Below, piece after piece: positions 39,645 through 48,040 of a stretch of DNA of 64,000 bases. Source of the DNA: Actinotalea caeni (lineage in GTDB: Bacteria; Actinomycetota; Actinomycetes; Actinomycetales; Beutenbergiaceae); assembly GCF_009733795.1 (NCBI RefSeq), contig NZ_WNXX01000004.1, positions 124,001 to 188,000 of the forward strand, given 5' to 3'. Both the position numbers and the translations under genes were made by a program. The first letter of the stretch is position 1, and each line of letters begins with the position of its first letter. The notes under the pieces are model-generated. The model had not been told where the DNA came from. It was given only the letters and a program-made list of their open reading frames with translations, and did no database searches.

Positions 39645-41768
39645 TCATTCTGCGGCAGCCCTGCGCCCGCCGCGACGAATCGTGCGGATCAGACCGATGA
39701 CGAAGGCCACGACGAGCAGCCCGGCGACCACGCCGGTGCCGATGTTCTCCCACTCGGCGCGCACGTTGATGACGAAGCTCGCGGGCGGTGCCAGGTCGGG
39801 GCCGCCGGCGCCTGGCAGCACGCGCACGTCGACGGTGACGTTGCCGTTGGCGACGGCGGTGACCGGGATGCGCACCGTCGTCGACCCCTGCGGCGCGAGC
39901 ACCACCTCGGGCACCTCCCGCACCTGCAGCACGGTGCCGGCGGGCGCGAGCTCGACGAGCACGGTCGCCTCGACCGGCAGGTCGTTGGTGATCGTCACCG
40001 GGACGTTGCCGGCGTCGTTGATGAGGAGGACGTCGCTGCCCGCCTCGACGCGGATGCCGTCGCCCAGGGCCGCCACGGCGGTGCCGGTCGTCGCGAGCAG
40101 CTCCCCGCGCAGCCCTGGGGTGAGGGCCGCGGAGAGCGGGGTGAGCAGCAGCGGCGTGTAGACGTCGGTGACCCGGTAGCCAGCGGCGTCGGCGTAGGCG
40201 GCGACGACCTCGCGGTCCTCGAGCAGCCCGGTCACCTCGGCCGGGGAGATCGCGGTCGGGTTCTCGACGGCGTCGGGGACCTCGAGGCTCAGGCCGGACG
40301 GCGTCGTGCGCGCCAGGAGGCCGGCGACGTCGGTCGGCTGCAGCCACGGTGCGTCGAGGAGGGCGGCGACGCGGTCGGCGAGCCCGGCGAGGTCACCGGT
40401 CCCGATGTCGCGCGGCAGCGCTGCGAGCAGGCCGCCGGAGCCCTGCGGGATCGCGCGCGCGAGCACCGCGGACAGTGCGAGCGCCTCCTGGCGGTCGGTG
40501 TCGCCGGTGCCGGCGGTCGCCACCAGCATCGTGCCGAGCTGGGCGTCGGCGAGCAGCACGTCGAGCGGGCCACGGGCGGTCGAGACGCTCGCCCGCGCAC
40601 CGGTGGTGACGGCCGAGGTGACGTCGGCGGCGTCGAGCACGACGGCGTCGGCGCCCTCGCCGACCAGCGTGCCGAGCGCGTCGGTCGTGACGCGCCCGGG
40701 CGGCCAGACGACGTCGGTCACCGTGAGGCCGGCGTCCTGGAGCAGGTCGGCGCCGTGCTCGACGCCGTCGCGCCAGAGATCGTCGCCGCTCGTCGCGGTG
40801 AGCGCGGTGACGTCGGCGTCGGCGTAGCCGAGAGCGACGACGCCCGTGCGGCCCGCGGCAGCCACGATCGCGTCGACCAGCGCCGCCCGGGTGGGTGCCG
40901 GCGGCGCCTCCTCGCCGTCGTCCGAGTCCGCGGTCTCGCCGGTGGGGTCGGTCGCGGCCTCGGTACCGGTCACGTCGGTCGAGGGCGGCTCGTCGGCGGA
41001 CGTCGCGAGGTCGGGCGCGCGGCCGGGAGCGGCGGTCTCCAGCAGTGCGGGGTCGACGGCAAGGGTCACCTGCGGCCCAACGGCGTCGAGCACCTCGAGC
41101 AGCCGCGGCGCCGCCACCTCGCCGACCGGGACCTGCTGGGCGACGGCGTCCGCCCACTCACCGGCGGTCGGGGTGAGCGGGAGCAGCACCGTGAGACCGG
41201 TGGGCTCCTCCAGGGGCGGGTCGGTCGGGTACCACAGCAGCGCGGTGCGCGCCTCGTCGGCGAGGCCGCCGCTGCTGACCTGGATCGCGACGCCGCGCGG
41301 CCCCCAGGCGGAGAACTGGTCGAACGTGCCGTCGGTGGGGATCGTGACCGTGAACGGCACCGAGGCGCCCGCGGCCACCGGGTCCTCCAGGGTGGTCAGC
41401 GACAGCGTGGTGACGTTGAGGGTCGAGGTGCCGTCGAGCCACTGCGCGAGCGCGTCGGTCGACGCCGGCACGTGCCGCTGCATGACCAGCCGCACCGCGG
41501 GCGCGGGGATCTCGTCGTCGCTCGTGTTCTCGATGCGACCGCTGATCGTCAGCTCGTCACCCGTGCGCAGCACCGCGGGGGCGACGGTGGCGATCTCGAC
41601 GACGAGGTCGCCGTCGTCGGCGTGCGCAGGCGGGTCGACGCCCGCCAGGCCGATCACGCCGACCAGCGCGACGAGGGTCGCGAGCAGCGCCCGCGCCCGT
41701 CGGCGGGCGCGGCCGTGCCGGACCGCGAGGGGTCGCGCGGTCGCGGTGCCCCCCGTTCGCGTGCGCAC
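39645..41768 (-). CDS. DUF6049 family exported membrane protein
   Basis: This 707-residue protein has a signal peptide (Arg-rich start, hydrophobic core to about residue 45, then AHA). The long extracellular part starts with Ig-like strands and ends in a fibronectin-like segment and one C-terminal transmembrane helix (VVAGLLVVAFVIGLI) with a basic cytoplasmic end (RRGGRRAAAE). DUF6049 proteins sit between a Nudix gene and murJ in most actinobacteria, as here, suggesting a role in envelope growth. The GTG start immediately follows the Nudix stop codon, indicating coupling. Confidence 0.88.
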   Translation of the reverse strand: MRTRTGGTATARPLAVRHGRARRRARALLATLVALVGVIGLAGVDPPAHADDGDLVVEIATVAPAVLRTGDELTISGRIENTSDDEIPAPAVRLVMQRHVPASTDALAQWLDGTSTLNVTTLSLTTLEDPVAAGASVPFTVTIPTDGTFDQFSAWGPRGVAIQVSSGGLADEARTALLWYPTDPPLEEPTGLTVLLPLTPTAGEWADAVAQQVPVGEVAAPRLLEVLDAVGPQVTLAVDPALLETAAPGRAPDLATSADEPPSTDVTGTEAATDPTGETADSDDGEEAPPAPTRAALVDAIVAAAGRTGVVALGYADADVTALTATSGDDLWRDGVEHGADLLQDAGLTVTDVVWPPGRVTTDALGTLVGEGADAVVLDAADVTSAVTTGARASVSTARGPLDVLLADAQLGTMLVATAGTGDTDRQEALALSAVLARAIPQGSGGLLAALPRDIGTGDLAGLADRVAALLDAPWLQPTDVAGLLARTTPSGLSLEVPDAVENPTAISPAEVTGLLEDREVVAAYADAAGYRVTDVYTPLLLTPLSAALTPGLRGELLATTGTAVAALGDGIRVEAGSDVLLINDAGNVPVTITNDLPVEATVLVELAPAGTVLQVREVPEVVLAPQGSTTVRIPVTAVANGNVTVDVRVLPGAGGPDLAPPASFVINVRAEWENIGTGVVAGLLVVAFVIGLIRTIRRGGRRAAAE

Positions 41769-42284
41769 TCAGGTCCTCCCGATGAGGACGTCGCGCGCCG
41801 TGGCGACGACGCGCCGCTCGTTCGGGTACGCCAGTCGGCTCGCGACCTCGTCGAGCGGCACCCACGCGACGTCCTCGGCCTCCTGGTCGGGGTCGTTCTC
41901 GATGGTGAGCTCGCCGCCGGTGGCGCGCAGCAGGTAGTGGTGCACCACCTTGTGCACACGTCGGTCGGTGCCCGCGAACCAGTAGTCGATCGTGGCGAGG
42001 TGGCGCAGCACCACCCCGTGGATCCCGGTCTCCTCGGCGATCTCGCGGACCGCGGCCTCCTCGGCGGTCTCGTCGCCCTCGAGGTGGCCCTTGGGCAGGC
42101 ACCACTCGAGCCGGCCCGCGCGGTTGCGTCGCGCGATCACCGCCGTGATCGCCCGGCCGTCGACGACGTCGACGACGAGACCGCCCGCCGAGGTCTCGTC
42201 CACCACGGGCAGCGGCTGCGGGTGCAGCCTGCGCGGTGGCGGCGTCGGCACCGGCCTCGAGGGCGGTGTCGGGACGGCGGACAT
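41769..42284 (-). CDS. Nudix hydrolase
   Basis: This 171-residue protein has the Nudix box GHLEGDETAEEAAVREIAEETGI at about residues 66-88, with all catalytic Glu residues present. It matches the MutT/AP4A-hydrolase type. A Pro-rich N-terminus of about 30 residues precedes the domain. The substrate is unknown, probably a nucleoside diphosphate derivative. It heads the Nudix-DUF6049-murJ group conserved in actinobacteria. Confidence 0.92.
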   Translation of the reverse strand: MSAVPTPPSRPVPTPPPRRLHPQPLPVVDETSAGGLVVDVVDGRAITAVIARRNRAGRLEWCLPKGHLEGDETAEEAAVREIAEETGIHGVVLRHLATIDYWFAGTDRRVHKVVHHYLLRATGGELTIENDPDQEAEDVAWVPLDEVASRLAYPNERRVVATARDVLIGRT

Positions 42285-42379
42285 GCTGACACCTTAGGAG
42301 GTTCCGCGCAGCACGCCGCCGCGACGCACGCGGTCGGCCGTCCCCCGGCCGGGGCCCTCGCGGCGGCCCGGGCGCGGGC

Positions 42380-43723
42380 TCAGCGCAGCGACCGGGCGAG
42401 CTCGCGGTACCAGGTGTAGGAGGTCCGGGGCGTGCGTCGCTGGGTGCGCTCGTCGACGTGCACGAGCCCGAACCGCGGGCCGAACCCCTCGGCCCACTCC
42501 CAGTTGTCGAGCAGCGACCAGGTCCAGTAGCCCCGCACGTCCACGCCCTCGGCGACCGCGTCGACGACGGCGCGGAGGTGGCTCTGGAGGTAGTCGACAC
42601 GGAAGGTGTCGTCGAGCGCGGCGTGGGCGCAGCCGTTCTCGGTGACGTGGACCGGCGGCAGGTCGTAGGTGCGCGCAAGGCCGACGAGCACCTCGCGCAG
42701 CCCGTCCGGCACCACCGGCCAGCCCATGTCGGTGCGCGGGTAGCCCTCGACGTCGTGGATCGAGAGGGGCACCTGCGACGCGGCGTCGTCGTCGAAGCCC
42801 TCGGCGCGGCCGCTGGCGGAGACGTGCCCGGGCCGGCCCACGCGCGTGGGGTTGTAGTAGTTGACGCCGTAGAAGTCGAGAGGCGCCGCGATCGTCTCCA
42901 GGTCGCCCGGCTGCACCGGGACGAGCTCGGCGACGAGGTCGGGGTAGCGGCCCGCGAGCACCGGCGCGGCGACCGAGCCGTTGTGGATCGCGTCGTAGAG
43001 CGCGGCGGCCGCGAGATCCTCCTCGGTCTCGGCGACGGGCCACACCGGCGCGTGGTTGTTGGCGGTGCCGACCGCGGCGGCCCCGGCGCCGCGCAGCACC
43101 TCGACGGCGCGGCCGTGACCGAGCAGGAGGTGGTGCACGACGGCGAGCGCCCCGAACAGCAGCCGCTCGCCGGGCGCGTGGACGCCGAGCGCGTGCCCGG
43201 ACAGCGCGTGCACGTTCGGCTCGTTGACCGGGCACCAGTAGGCGACGCGGTCGGCGAGCCGCGCCGTGACCGCCTCGGTGTAGGCGGCGAACGCGTCCAC
43301 GGTCTCGCGGGCGAGCCAGCCGCCACGGTCCTGCAGCGGCTGCGGGAGGTCCCAGTGGTAGAGCGTCGCCATCGGTGCGATCTCGGCGGCCAGCAGCCGG
43401 TCGACCAGCCGGTCGTAGAAGTCCAGACCGGCGGCGTTGACGGCGTCGGGCGACGTGCCGCCGTCGGGCACCACGCGCGGCCACGCGATCGAGAACCGGT
43501 AGCCGCCCAGGCCGAGGTCGGCCATGAGTGCGACGTCCTCCTCGACGCGGTGGTAGTGGTCGCACGCGACGTCGGCGGTGCTGCCGTCGGCGATGCGGCC
43601 GGGCTGCGCGGCGAAGGTGTCCCAGATGCTCGGGCCGCGGCCGTCGGCGCGCACCGCGCCCTCGATCTGCTGCGCGGACGTGCTCGCGCCGAGCACGAAG
43701 CCCTCGGGCAGCGCGATGGACAT
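42380..43723 (-). CDS. GH1 family beta-glucosidase
   Basis: This 447-residue glycoside hydrolase family 1 enzyme has the acid/base Glu168 in PVNEPNVHA and nucleophile Glu362 in VTENGCA. The glycone-binding residues are seen in LGASTSAQQIEG (Gln), YHWDLP and WSLLDNWEWAEGFGPRFGLVHV. It cleaves terminal beta-glucosides such as cellobiose in the cytoplasm, since there is no signal peptide. It is divergent from the CCA-adding enzyme gene. The intervening 180 bp probably hold both promoters, and no transporter or regulator is adjacent. Confidence 0.95.
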   Translation of the reverse strand: MSIALPEGFVLGASTSAQQIEGAVRADGRGPSIWDTFAAQPGRIADGSTADVACDHYHRVEEDVALMADLGLGGYRFSIAWPRVVPDGGTSPDAVNAAGLDFYDRLVDRLLAAEIAPMATLYHWDLPQPLQDRGGWLARETVDAFAAYTEAVTARLADRVAYWCPVNEPNVHALSGHALGVHAPGERLLFGALAVVHHLLLGHGRAVEVLRGAGAAAVGTANNHAPVWPVAETEEDLAAAALYDAIHNGSVAAPVLAGRYPDLVAELVPVQPGDLETIAAPLDFYGVNYYNPTRVGRPGHVSASGRAEGFDDDAASQVPLSIHDVEGYPRTDMGWPVVPDGLREVLVGLARTYDLPPVHVTENGCAHAALDDTFRVDYLQSHLRAVVDAVAEGVDVRGYWTWSLLDNWEWAEGFGPRFGLVHVDERTQRRTPRTSYTWYRELARSLR

Positions 43724-43903
43724 GGCGGCCTCCCGTCCGTCGACCGGGTCGGGGTCGACGCGTCACAGAACCGTATTCGGTTTTCACCGTCCGGTCCGGG
43801 AGTGCCGCGCCCGCAGCGGGCGGCAGCGCAACCGGTCCGCGCCGGCGGTCGCTCATGACCTTGCGCACACCGCAGGCAGCCGCGCCGTCCGGTCGGGCCG
43901 TCC

Positions 43904-45376
43904 ATGGCACCCTATGAGGCTGTGCCCGCCGTCCTTGGAAACCCCGACCCCGCCCTGCTGAGGCGCGCGCTCGGCGTGCTCTCGCAGTACGCCCCCGAGG
44001 CGATCGCGCTGGGGCAGCGGTTCGCCGACGCCGGGCACGAGCTGGCGCTGGTCGGCGGCCCGGTGCGCGACGCGTTCCTGGGCAAGGCCGGCGTCGACCT
44101 CGACTTCGCGACGTCGGCCCGACCCGAGGAGACCGAGCGGATCCTCGCCGCCTGGGGGCAGGCGACGTGGGACATGGGCCGGGAGTTCGGGACGATCGGT
44201 GCCCGCAAGGGCGACGTCGTCGCGGAGGTGACGACCTACCGCTCCGACACCTACGACCCGACGTCCCGCAAGCCCGAGGTCGCCTACGGCGACTCTCTCG
44301 ACGGCGACCTGTCGCGCCGCGACTTCACCGTCAACGCGATGGCCGTGCGGCTGCCGGACCTGACGTTCGTCGACCCGTTCGGGGGGCTGGCCGACCTCGC
44401 CGCGAAGGTGCTGCGCACGCCGGTGGATCCCGAGCAGTCGTTCGCCGACGACCCGCTGCGGATGATGCGGGCCGCGCGGTTCACCGCCCAGCTCGGGTTC
44501 GAGGTCGAGGAGCGCACGCTCGCCGCGATGTCGGTGATGGCTCAGCGGCTCGAGATCGTCTCGGCCGAGCGGGTGCAGGGCGAGCTCGTGCGGCTGCTGC
44601 TCGCGCCCCGACCCCGCGCCGGGCTGGAGCTGATGACCTGGACCGGGCTGGCCGACGTCGTGCTGCCCGAGCTGCCCGGGCTGCAGCTGACGATCGACGA
44701 GCACCACCGCCACAAGGACGTCTACGAGCACACCCTCACCGTGCTCGACCAGGCGATCGCGCTCGAGACCGGCCCCGACGGGCCGGTGCCCGGCCCGGAC
44801 CTCGTGCTGCGGCTCGCGGCGCTGCTGCACGACATCGGCAAGCCCGCGACGCGGCGGCTGGAGCCGGGCGGCGGCGTCAGCTTCCACCACCACGAGGTGG
44901 TCGGCGCGAAGATGGCGCGCAAGCGGTTGCGCGAGCTCCGCTTCGACAAGGCGACGATCGAGGCGGTCTCCAAGCTGGTGTTCCTGCACCTGCGGTTCCA
45001 CGGCTACGGCGAGGCGGCCTGGACCGACTCCGCGGTGCGGCGCTACGTCACCGACGCCGGTGACCAGCTCGAGCGACTGCACCGCCTCACCCGCGCGGAC
45101 TGCACCACCCGCAACCAGCGCAAGGCCGCGCGGCTGTCGCACGCCTACGACGACCTGGAGCGCCGCATCGCCGAGCTCGCCGAGCAGGAGGAGCTCAAGG
45201 CGATCCGCCCGGACCTCGACGGCACCCAGATCATGGAGATCCTGGGCATCCCGCCCGGGCGCGACGTCGGCGCGGCCTACAAGCACCTGCTCGCCCTCCG
45301 GATGGAGCACGGCCCGCTCGGCGAGGACCGCGCTCGCGAGGAGCTCCTCGCCTGGTGGGCCGCCCGCCAGACCTGA
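43904..45376 (+). CDS. CCA tRNA nucleotidyltransferase (poly(A) polymerase family)
   Basis: This 490-residue enzyme adds or repairs the 3' CCA of tRNAs, needed because the tRNA genes here do not encode CCA. The nucleotidyltransferase motif LVGGPVRDAFLG and DLDFATSARP provide the metal-binding Asp residues. RRDFTVNAMAV and the RNA-binding helical part follow, and an HD domain is present (LLHDIGKPATR, HHHEVVGAKMA). The ATG at 43904 is used; a GTG six codons later is an alternative. The gene lies in the standard position beside the murJ group, transcribed divergently. Confidence 0.94.
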   Translation: MAPYEAVPAVLGNPDPALLRRALGVLSQYAPEAIALGQRFADAGHELALVGGPVRDAFLGKAGVDLDFATSARPEETERILAAWGQATWDMGREFGTIGARKGDVVAEVTTYRSDTYDPTSRKPEVAYGDSLDGDLSRRDFTVNAMAVRLPDLTFVDPFGGLADLAAKVLRTPVDPEQSFADDPLRMMRAARFTAQLGFEVEERTLAAMSVMAQRLEIVSAERVQGELVRLLLAPRPRAGLELMTWTGLADVVLPELPGLQLTIDEHHRHKDVYEHTLTVLDQAIALETGPDGPVPGPDLVLRLAALLHDIGKPATRRLEPGGGVSFHHHEVVGAKMARKRLRELRFDKATIEAVSKLVFLHLRFHGYGEAAWTDSAVRRYVTDAGDQLERLHRLTRADCTTRNQRKAARLSHAYDDLERRIAELAEQEELKAIRPDLDGTQIMEILGIPPGRDVGAAYKHLLALRMEHGPLGEDRAREELLAWWAARQT

Positions 45377-45420
45377 GGGCAGAGGGCTGCGGTCCCGGTC
45401 GGCTCAGCCCAGCCAGCCGG

Positions 45421-45912
45421 TCAGTGCGAGGACCTCCTCGACGGACTCGGCGAGCGAGGGGGGTGGGTGGCGACCTGGATGCCGCGGATGCGCTCGTGGT
45501 CGTCGCGCGAGTGGTAGGCGTCGACCCAGGCGTGCAGCGCCGCGGCCCACTCGGGTGTGGGCTCCCGCGCGGTGAGCCGCTCCTTGAGGACCTCGACGGG
45601 CGCCGTCGTCTCGCAGATCGTCACGCGCGCGCCGGGCACGGCGGCGCGGACGAGGTCGACCTCCTCGACGTCGTTGACGACCATCGGGACGATCAGCCTG
45701 CTGTCGGGTGCCGCGGCGAGGTAGTTCGGCCAGACGGCGCGCAGGTTCTCGCGCGCGAATGACGGACCGGGGTGGGGGTGCACGAGGCTCCGCTCGTCCA
45801 TGTCGACGACGCCGTGCGGCACGTCGGCCGCCCGCAGCGCCTCGGCGAGGGCACGTGTGAGCGTGCTCTTGCCGCACCCGGGCGACCCGTGCAGCACCAG
45901 CACCTCTGCCAT
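45421..45912 (-). CDS. P-loop kinase-like ATPase with probable C-terminal frameshift
   Basis: This small P-loop protein is 163 residues as read. Walker A is HGSPGCGKSTLT at about residues 7-18, and a DMDER motif follows. It resembles AAA/adenylylsulfate or shikimate-kinase-like proteins. The last residues (HPPRSPSPSRRSSH) are out of character. The +1-shifted frame continues as SLAESVEEVLALTGWLG to a stop at 45404, with the switch at a run of six C on the minus strand near 45459. One extra C would restore a 169-residue protein. This is either a sequencing error or a recent mutation. The substrate is unknown. Confidence 0.7.
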   Translation of the reverse strand: MAEVLVLHGSPGCGKSTLTRALAEALRAADVPHGVVDMDERSLVHPHPGPSFARENLRAVWPNYLAAAPDSRLIVPMVVNDVEEVDLVRAAVPGARVTICETTAPVEVLKERLTAREPTPEWAAALHAWVDAYHSRDDHERIRGIQVATHPPRSPSPSRRSSH

Positions 45913-45986
45913 GGCAGCCATTGTGGGCCCGGGGTCCAGCGAGTTCTCGCGGCGCCGGCATCGCGCGCGACCGCGCGACGAGGCGG

Positions 45987-47327
45987 TCAGGCGGTGTCGG
46001 GCGTCGCGTCGGGCACCGACACGTCGCGGGGGGTGTCGGCGACCCGGCGGGCCGCGGTGCGGTAGCCGAGGGCCACCAGCAGGTACACCGCAGCCAGCGC
46101 GAGGAACACCAGCGCGGACCAGCCCTCGTTCGGCAGCACGGCGGCGGCGAGGGCGGCGGCACCGGCGAACGCGGCGTTGTAGAGCATGTCGTAGAGCGAG
46201 AACGCGCGGCCGCGGTAGGCGTCGTGGGTGTCGCGCTGCACGATCGTGTCGACGGCGATCTTGGCGCCCTGCACGCTCAGCCCCAGCAGGAACGCCGACA
46301 CCGCGATCACGGCCCACGCCGGCGTGACCGCGAGCAGCGCCTGGCTCGCGGCGCCCACCACCAGGCACACGATGATCCACTGCGACGGCCGCAGCCGCTC
46401 GTGCGCGAACGGCGTCAGCAGGATGCCGGCGCCGTTGCCCGCGAACGAGATCCCGGCCAGCAGGCCGAACGTCGCGAGACCCGCACCGGCGTTCGCCGGG
46501 TCGTTGAGCAGGTTGCGCGAGATGAGGATGAGCGCGATGAAGTTGACGCCGTAGAGGAACCGGTGGATCGCCATCACGCCCAGGCCTAGGCCGGGGGTGC
46601 GCCGCGCGAGGAGGTAACGGGCGCCGTCGACCATGTCCGCGGCGGAGGCGCGCAGGTCGCGCCCGACCTCGGCCCAGCTGCGGCCACGGCCGGTGGCGGC
46701 GCTCTCCGGCCCGAGCCGGTCCTTCGTGAGCCGCAGCGCGAGCGCCGACGCGCACCCGAACAGCGCCGCGGCCAGGGTCAGCGTCAGCCCGTCCTTCATC
46801 ACACCCGCCGGCGACACCAGGCCGACGAGGAACCCCAGGCCCGCACCCGCGACGGCGCTCACCGCGCCCAGCGTCGGCGTCAGCGCGTTCGCGATGAGCA
46901 GCTGCTCGCGCGGCACCACCCGCGGCAGGCCCGCCGAGAGCGCGGCCAGCAGGAACCGGTTGACGCCCAGCGTGACCAGCGCGAGCACGTAGATCGCCAC
47001 GGTCACGCCCTGGGTCACCATGATCGCGGCGATCGCCAGCGTCAGCAGCACCCGCACCGCGTTGCCGAGCAGCAGCACCTGGCGGCGCCGCCAGCGGTCC
47101 AGCAGCGGCCCCGCGAACGGCGCCACGACCGTGAACGGCAGCAGCAGCACCGCGAACGCGCCCGCGACCGCACCCGCCGTCGCCATGTTCTCGGGGCTGA
47201 AGAAGAACAGCGTGGCCAGCCCGGCCTGGAACATGCCGTCGCCGCACTGCGACACCAGCCGCACGGCGAAGAGCTTGCGGAAGTCGCGGTGGACCGCGAC
47301 GGTGCGCAGGTCGGACAGGACGGACAT
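45987..47327 (-). CDS. MFS transporter
   Basis: This 446-residue major facilitator has about 12 transmembrane helices and the loop 2-3 motif GPLLDRWRRRQVLLLGN. A long central cytoplasmic loop (about residues 195-235, rich in charged residues) divides the halves. The sequence resembles uncharacterised actinobacterial drug-efflux-type MFS proteins with no substrate signature. It ends 75 bp upstream of the small kinase gene on the same strand and follows the XRE-cupin gene by about 70 bp, so the three could be co-transcribed. Confidence 0.88.
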   Translation of the reverse strand: MSVLSDLRTVAVHRDFRKLFAVRLVSQCGDGMFQAGLATLFFFSPENMATAGAVAGAFAVLLLPFTVVAPFAGPLLDRWRRRQVLLLGNAVRVLLTLAIAAIMVTQGVTVAIYVLALVTLGVNRFLLAALSAGLPRVVPREQLLIANALTPTLGAVSAVAGAGLGFLVGLVSPAGVMKDGLTLTLAAALFGCASALALRLTKDRLGPESAATGRGRSWAEVGRDLRASAADMVDGARYLLARRTPGLGLGVMAIHRFLYGVNFIALILISRNLLNDPANAGAGLATFGLLAGISFAGNGAGILLTPFAHERLRPSQWIIVCLVVGAASQALLAVTPAWAVIAVSAFLLGLSVQGAKIAVDTIVQRDTHDAYRGRAFSLYDMLYNAAFAGAAALAAAVLPNEGWSALVFLALAAVYLLVALGYRTAARRVADTPRDVSVPDATPDTA

Positions 47328-47396
47328 CGGAAGCAGGCTACGGGAGCGCGGGGACGCGGCTCCTCCTGCATCCGCACCGCGCGGGTCGCGGCGTCG

Positions 47397-47933
47397 TCAG
47401 GGCATCGGGGGCGTGACTGCGAGGAGGATGACGGCGTCGACGTCGCCGTCGTTGCGGAACAGGTGCGGCAGCCGGGAGTCGAACGTGACCGCCTCGCCCG
47501 CGGCGACGGCGTGGTCGACGCCCCCGATCTCCGCGACGATCGCGCCCTCGACGACGTAGACGCACTCGGAGGAGGCGTGGCCGCGGGCCTCGGCGGCGCT
47601 CGCGTCACCGGGTCGCAGCACGCCGCGCAACATCTCGAAGTTGCCGCGCCCCGAGGTCAGCCGCTCGTAGGTGAGCAGACCCGCCGGCGCCTGCATGAGC
47701 AGCCGCTCGCCGGGGCGCGACAGGTGCACCTCGGGCGCGTCCGGCTCTCGGAAGAGGTCGGCGAGGTCGGAGTCGAACACCTTCGCCAGCCGCCGCAGCG
47801 TCTCGATGCTCGGGTCGGTCCGCCCGTTCTCCAGCTGCGACAGCAGCCCGGCGGAGAGGCCGGTCTCGTCAGCGAGCTGGCGCAGCGTCAGCCCCCGCGC
47901 GGCACGCAGGTCGCGCAGTCGGTCCCCCAGCAC
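47397..47933 (-). CDS. XRE-family regulator with cupin domain
   Basis: This 178-residue regulator has an N-terminal helix-turn-helix (LRDLRAARGLTLRQLADETGLSAGLLSQLENGRTDPSIETLRRLAKVF). A C-terminal cupin_2 fold follows (GHASSECVYVVEGAIVAEIGG, FDSRLPHLFRN). Such proteins bind small amines, amino acids or sugars in the cupin. It is divergent from the dpp-like operon with a 107-bp gap, so it most likely controls that operon and itself. The GTG start leaves the HTH at the extreme N-terminus. Confidence 0.92.
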   Translation of the reverse strand: MLGDRLRDLRAARGLTLRQLADETGLSAGLLSQLENGRTDPSIETLRRLAKVFDSDLADLFREPDAPEVHLSRPGERLLMQAPAGLLTYERLTSGRGNFEMLRGVLRPGDASAAEARGHASSECVYVVEGAIVAEIGGVDHAVAAGEAVTFDSRLPHLFRNDGDVDAVILLAVTPPMP

Positions 47934-47956
47934 GGCGCACCCCCTCGTGTTTGGTG

Positions 47957-47985
47957 TTCGTCAACTTGTTCAGCAAGGCTATACA
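47957..47985 (+). promoter_or_regulatory. Promoter candidate of the dpp-like operon
   Basis: TATACA at 47980-47985 is a good -10, with TTCGTC at 47957-47962 at 17-bp spacing as a weak -35. The surrounding stretch is less GC-rich and contains TTG/CAA half-sites that may serve the XRE-cupin regulator. It lies about 55 bp upstream of the first gene. Confidence 0.5.
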
Positions 47986-48040
47986 TTGCTGCCATCCAAC
48001 GGTCCCACCCTCGCCTTCGAGGCTCGTGGAAGGAGACCCC

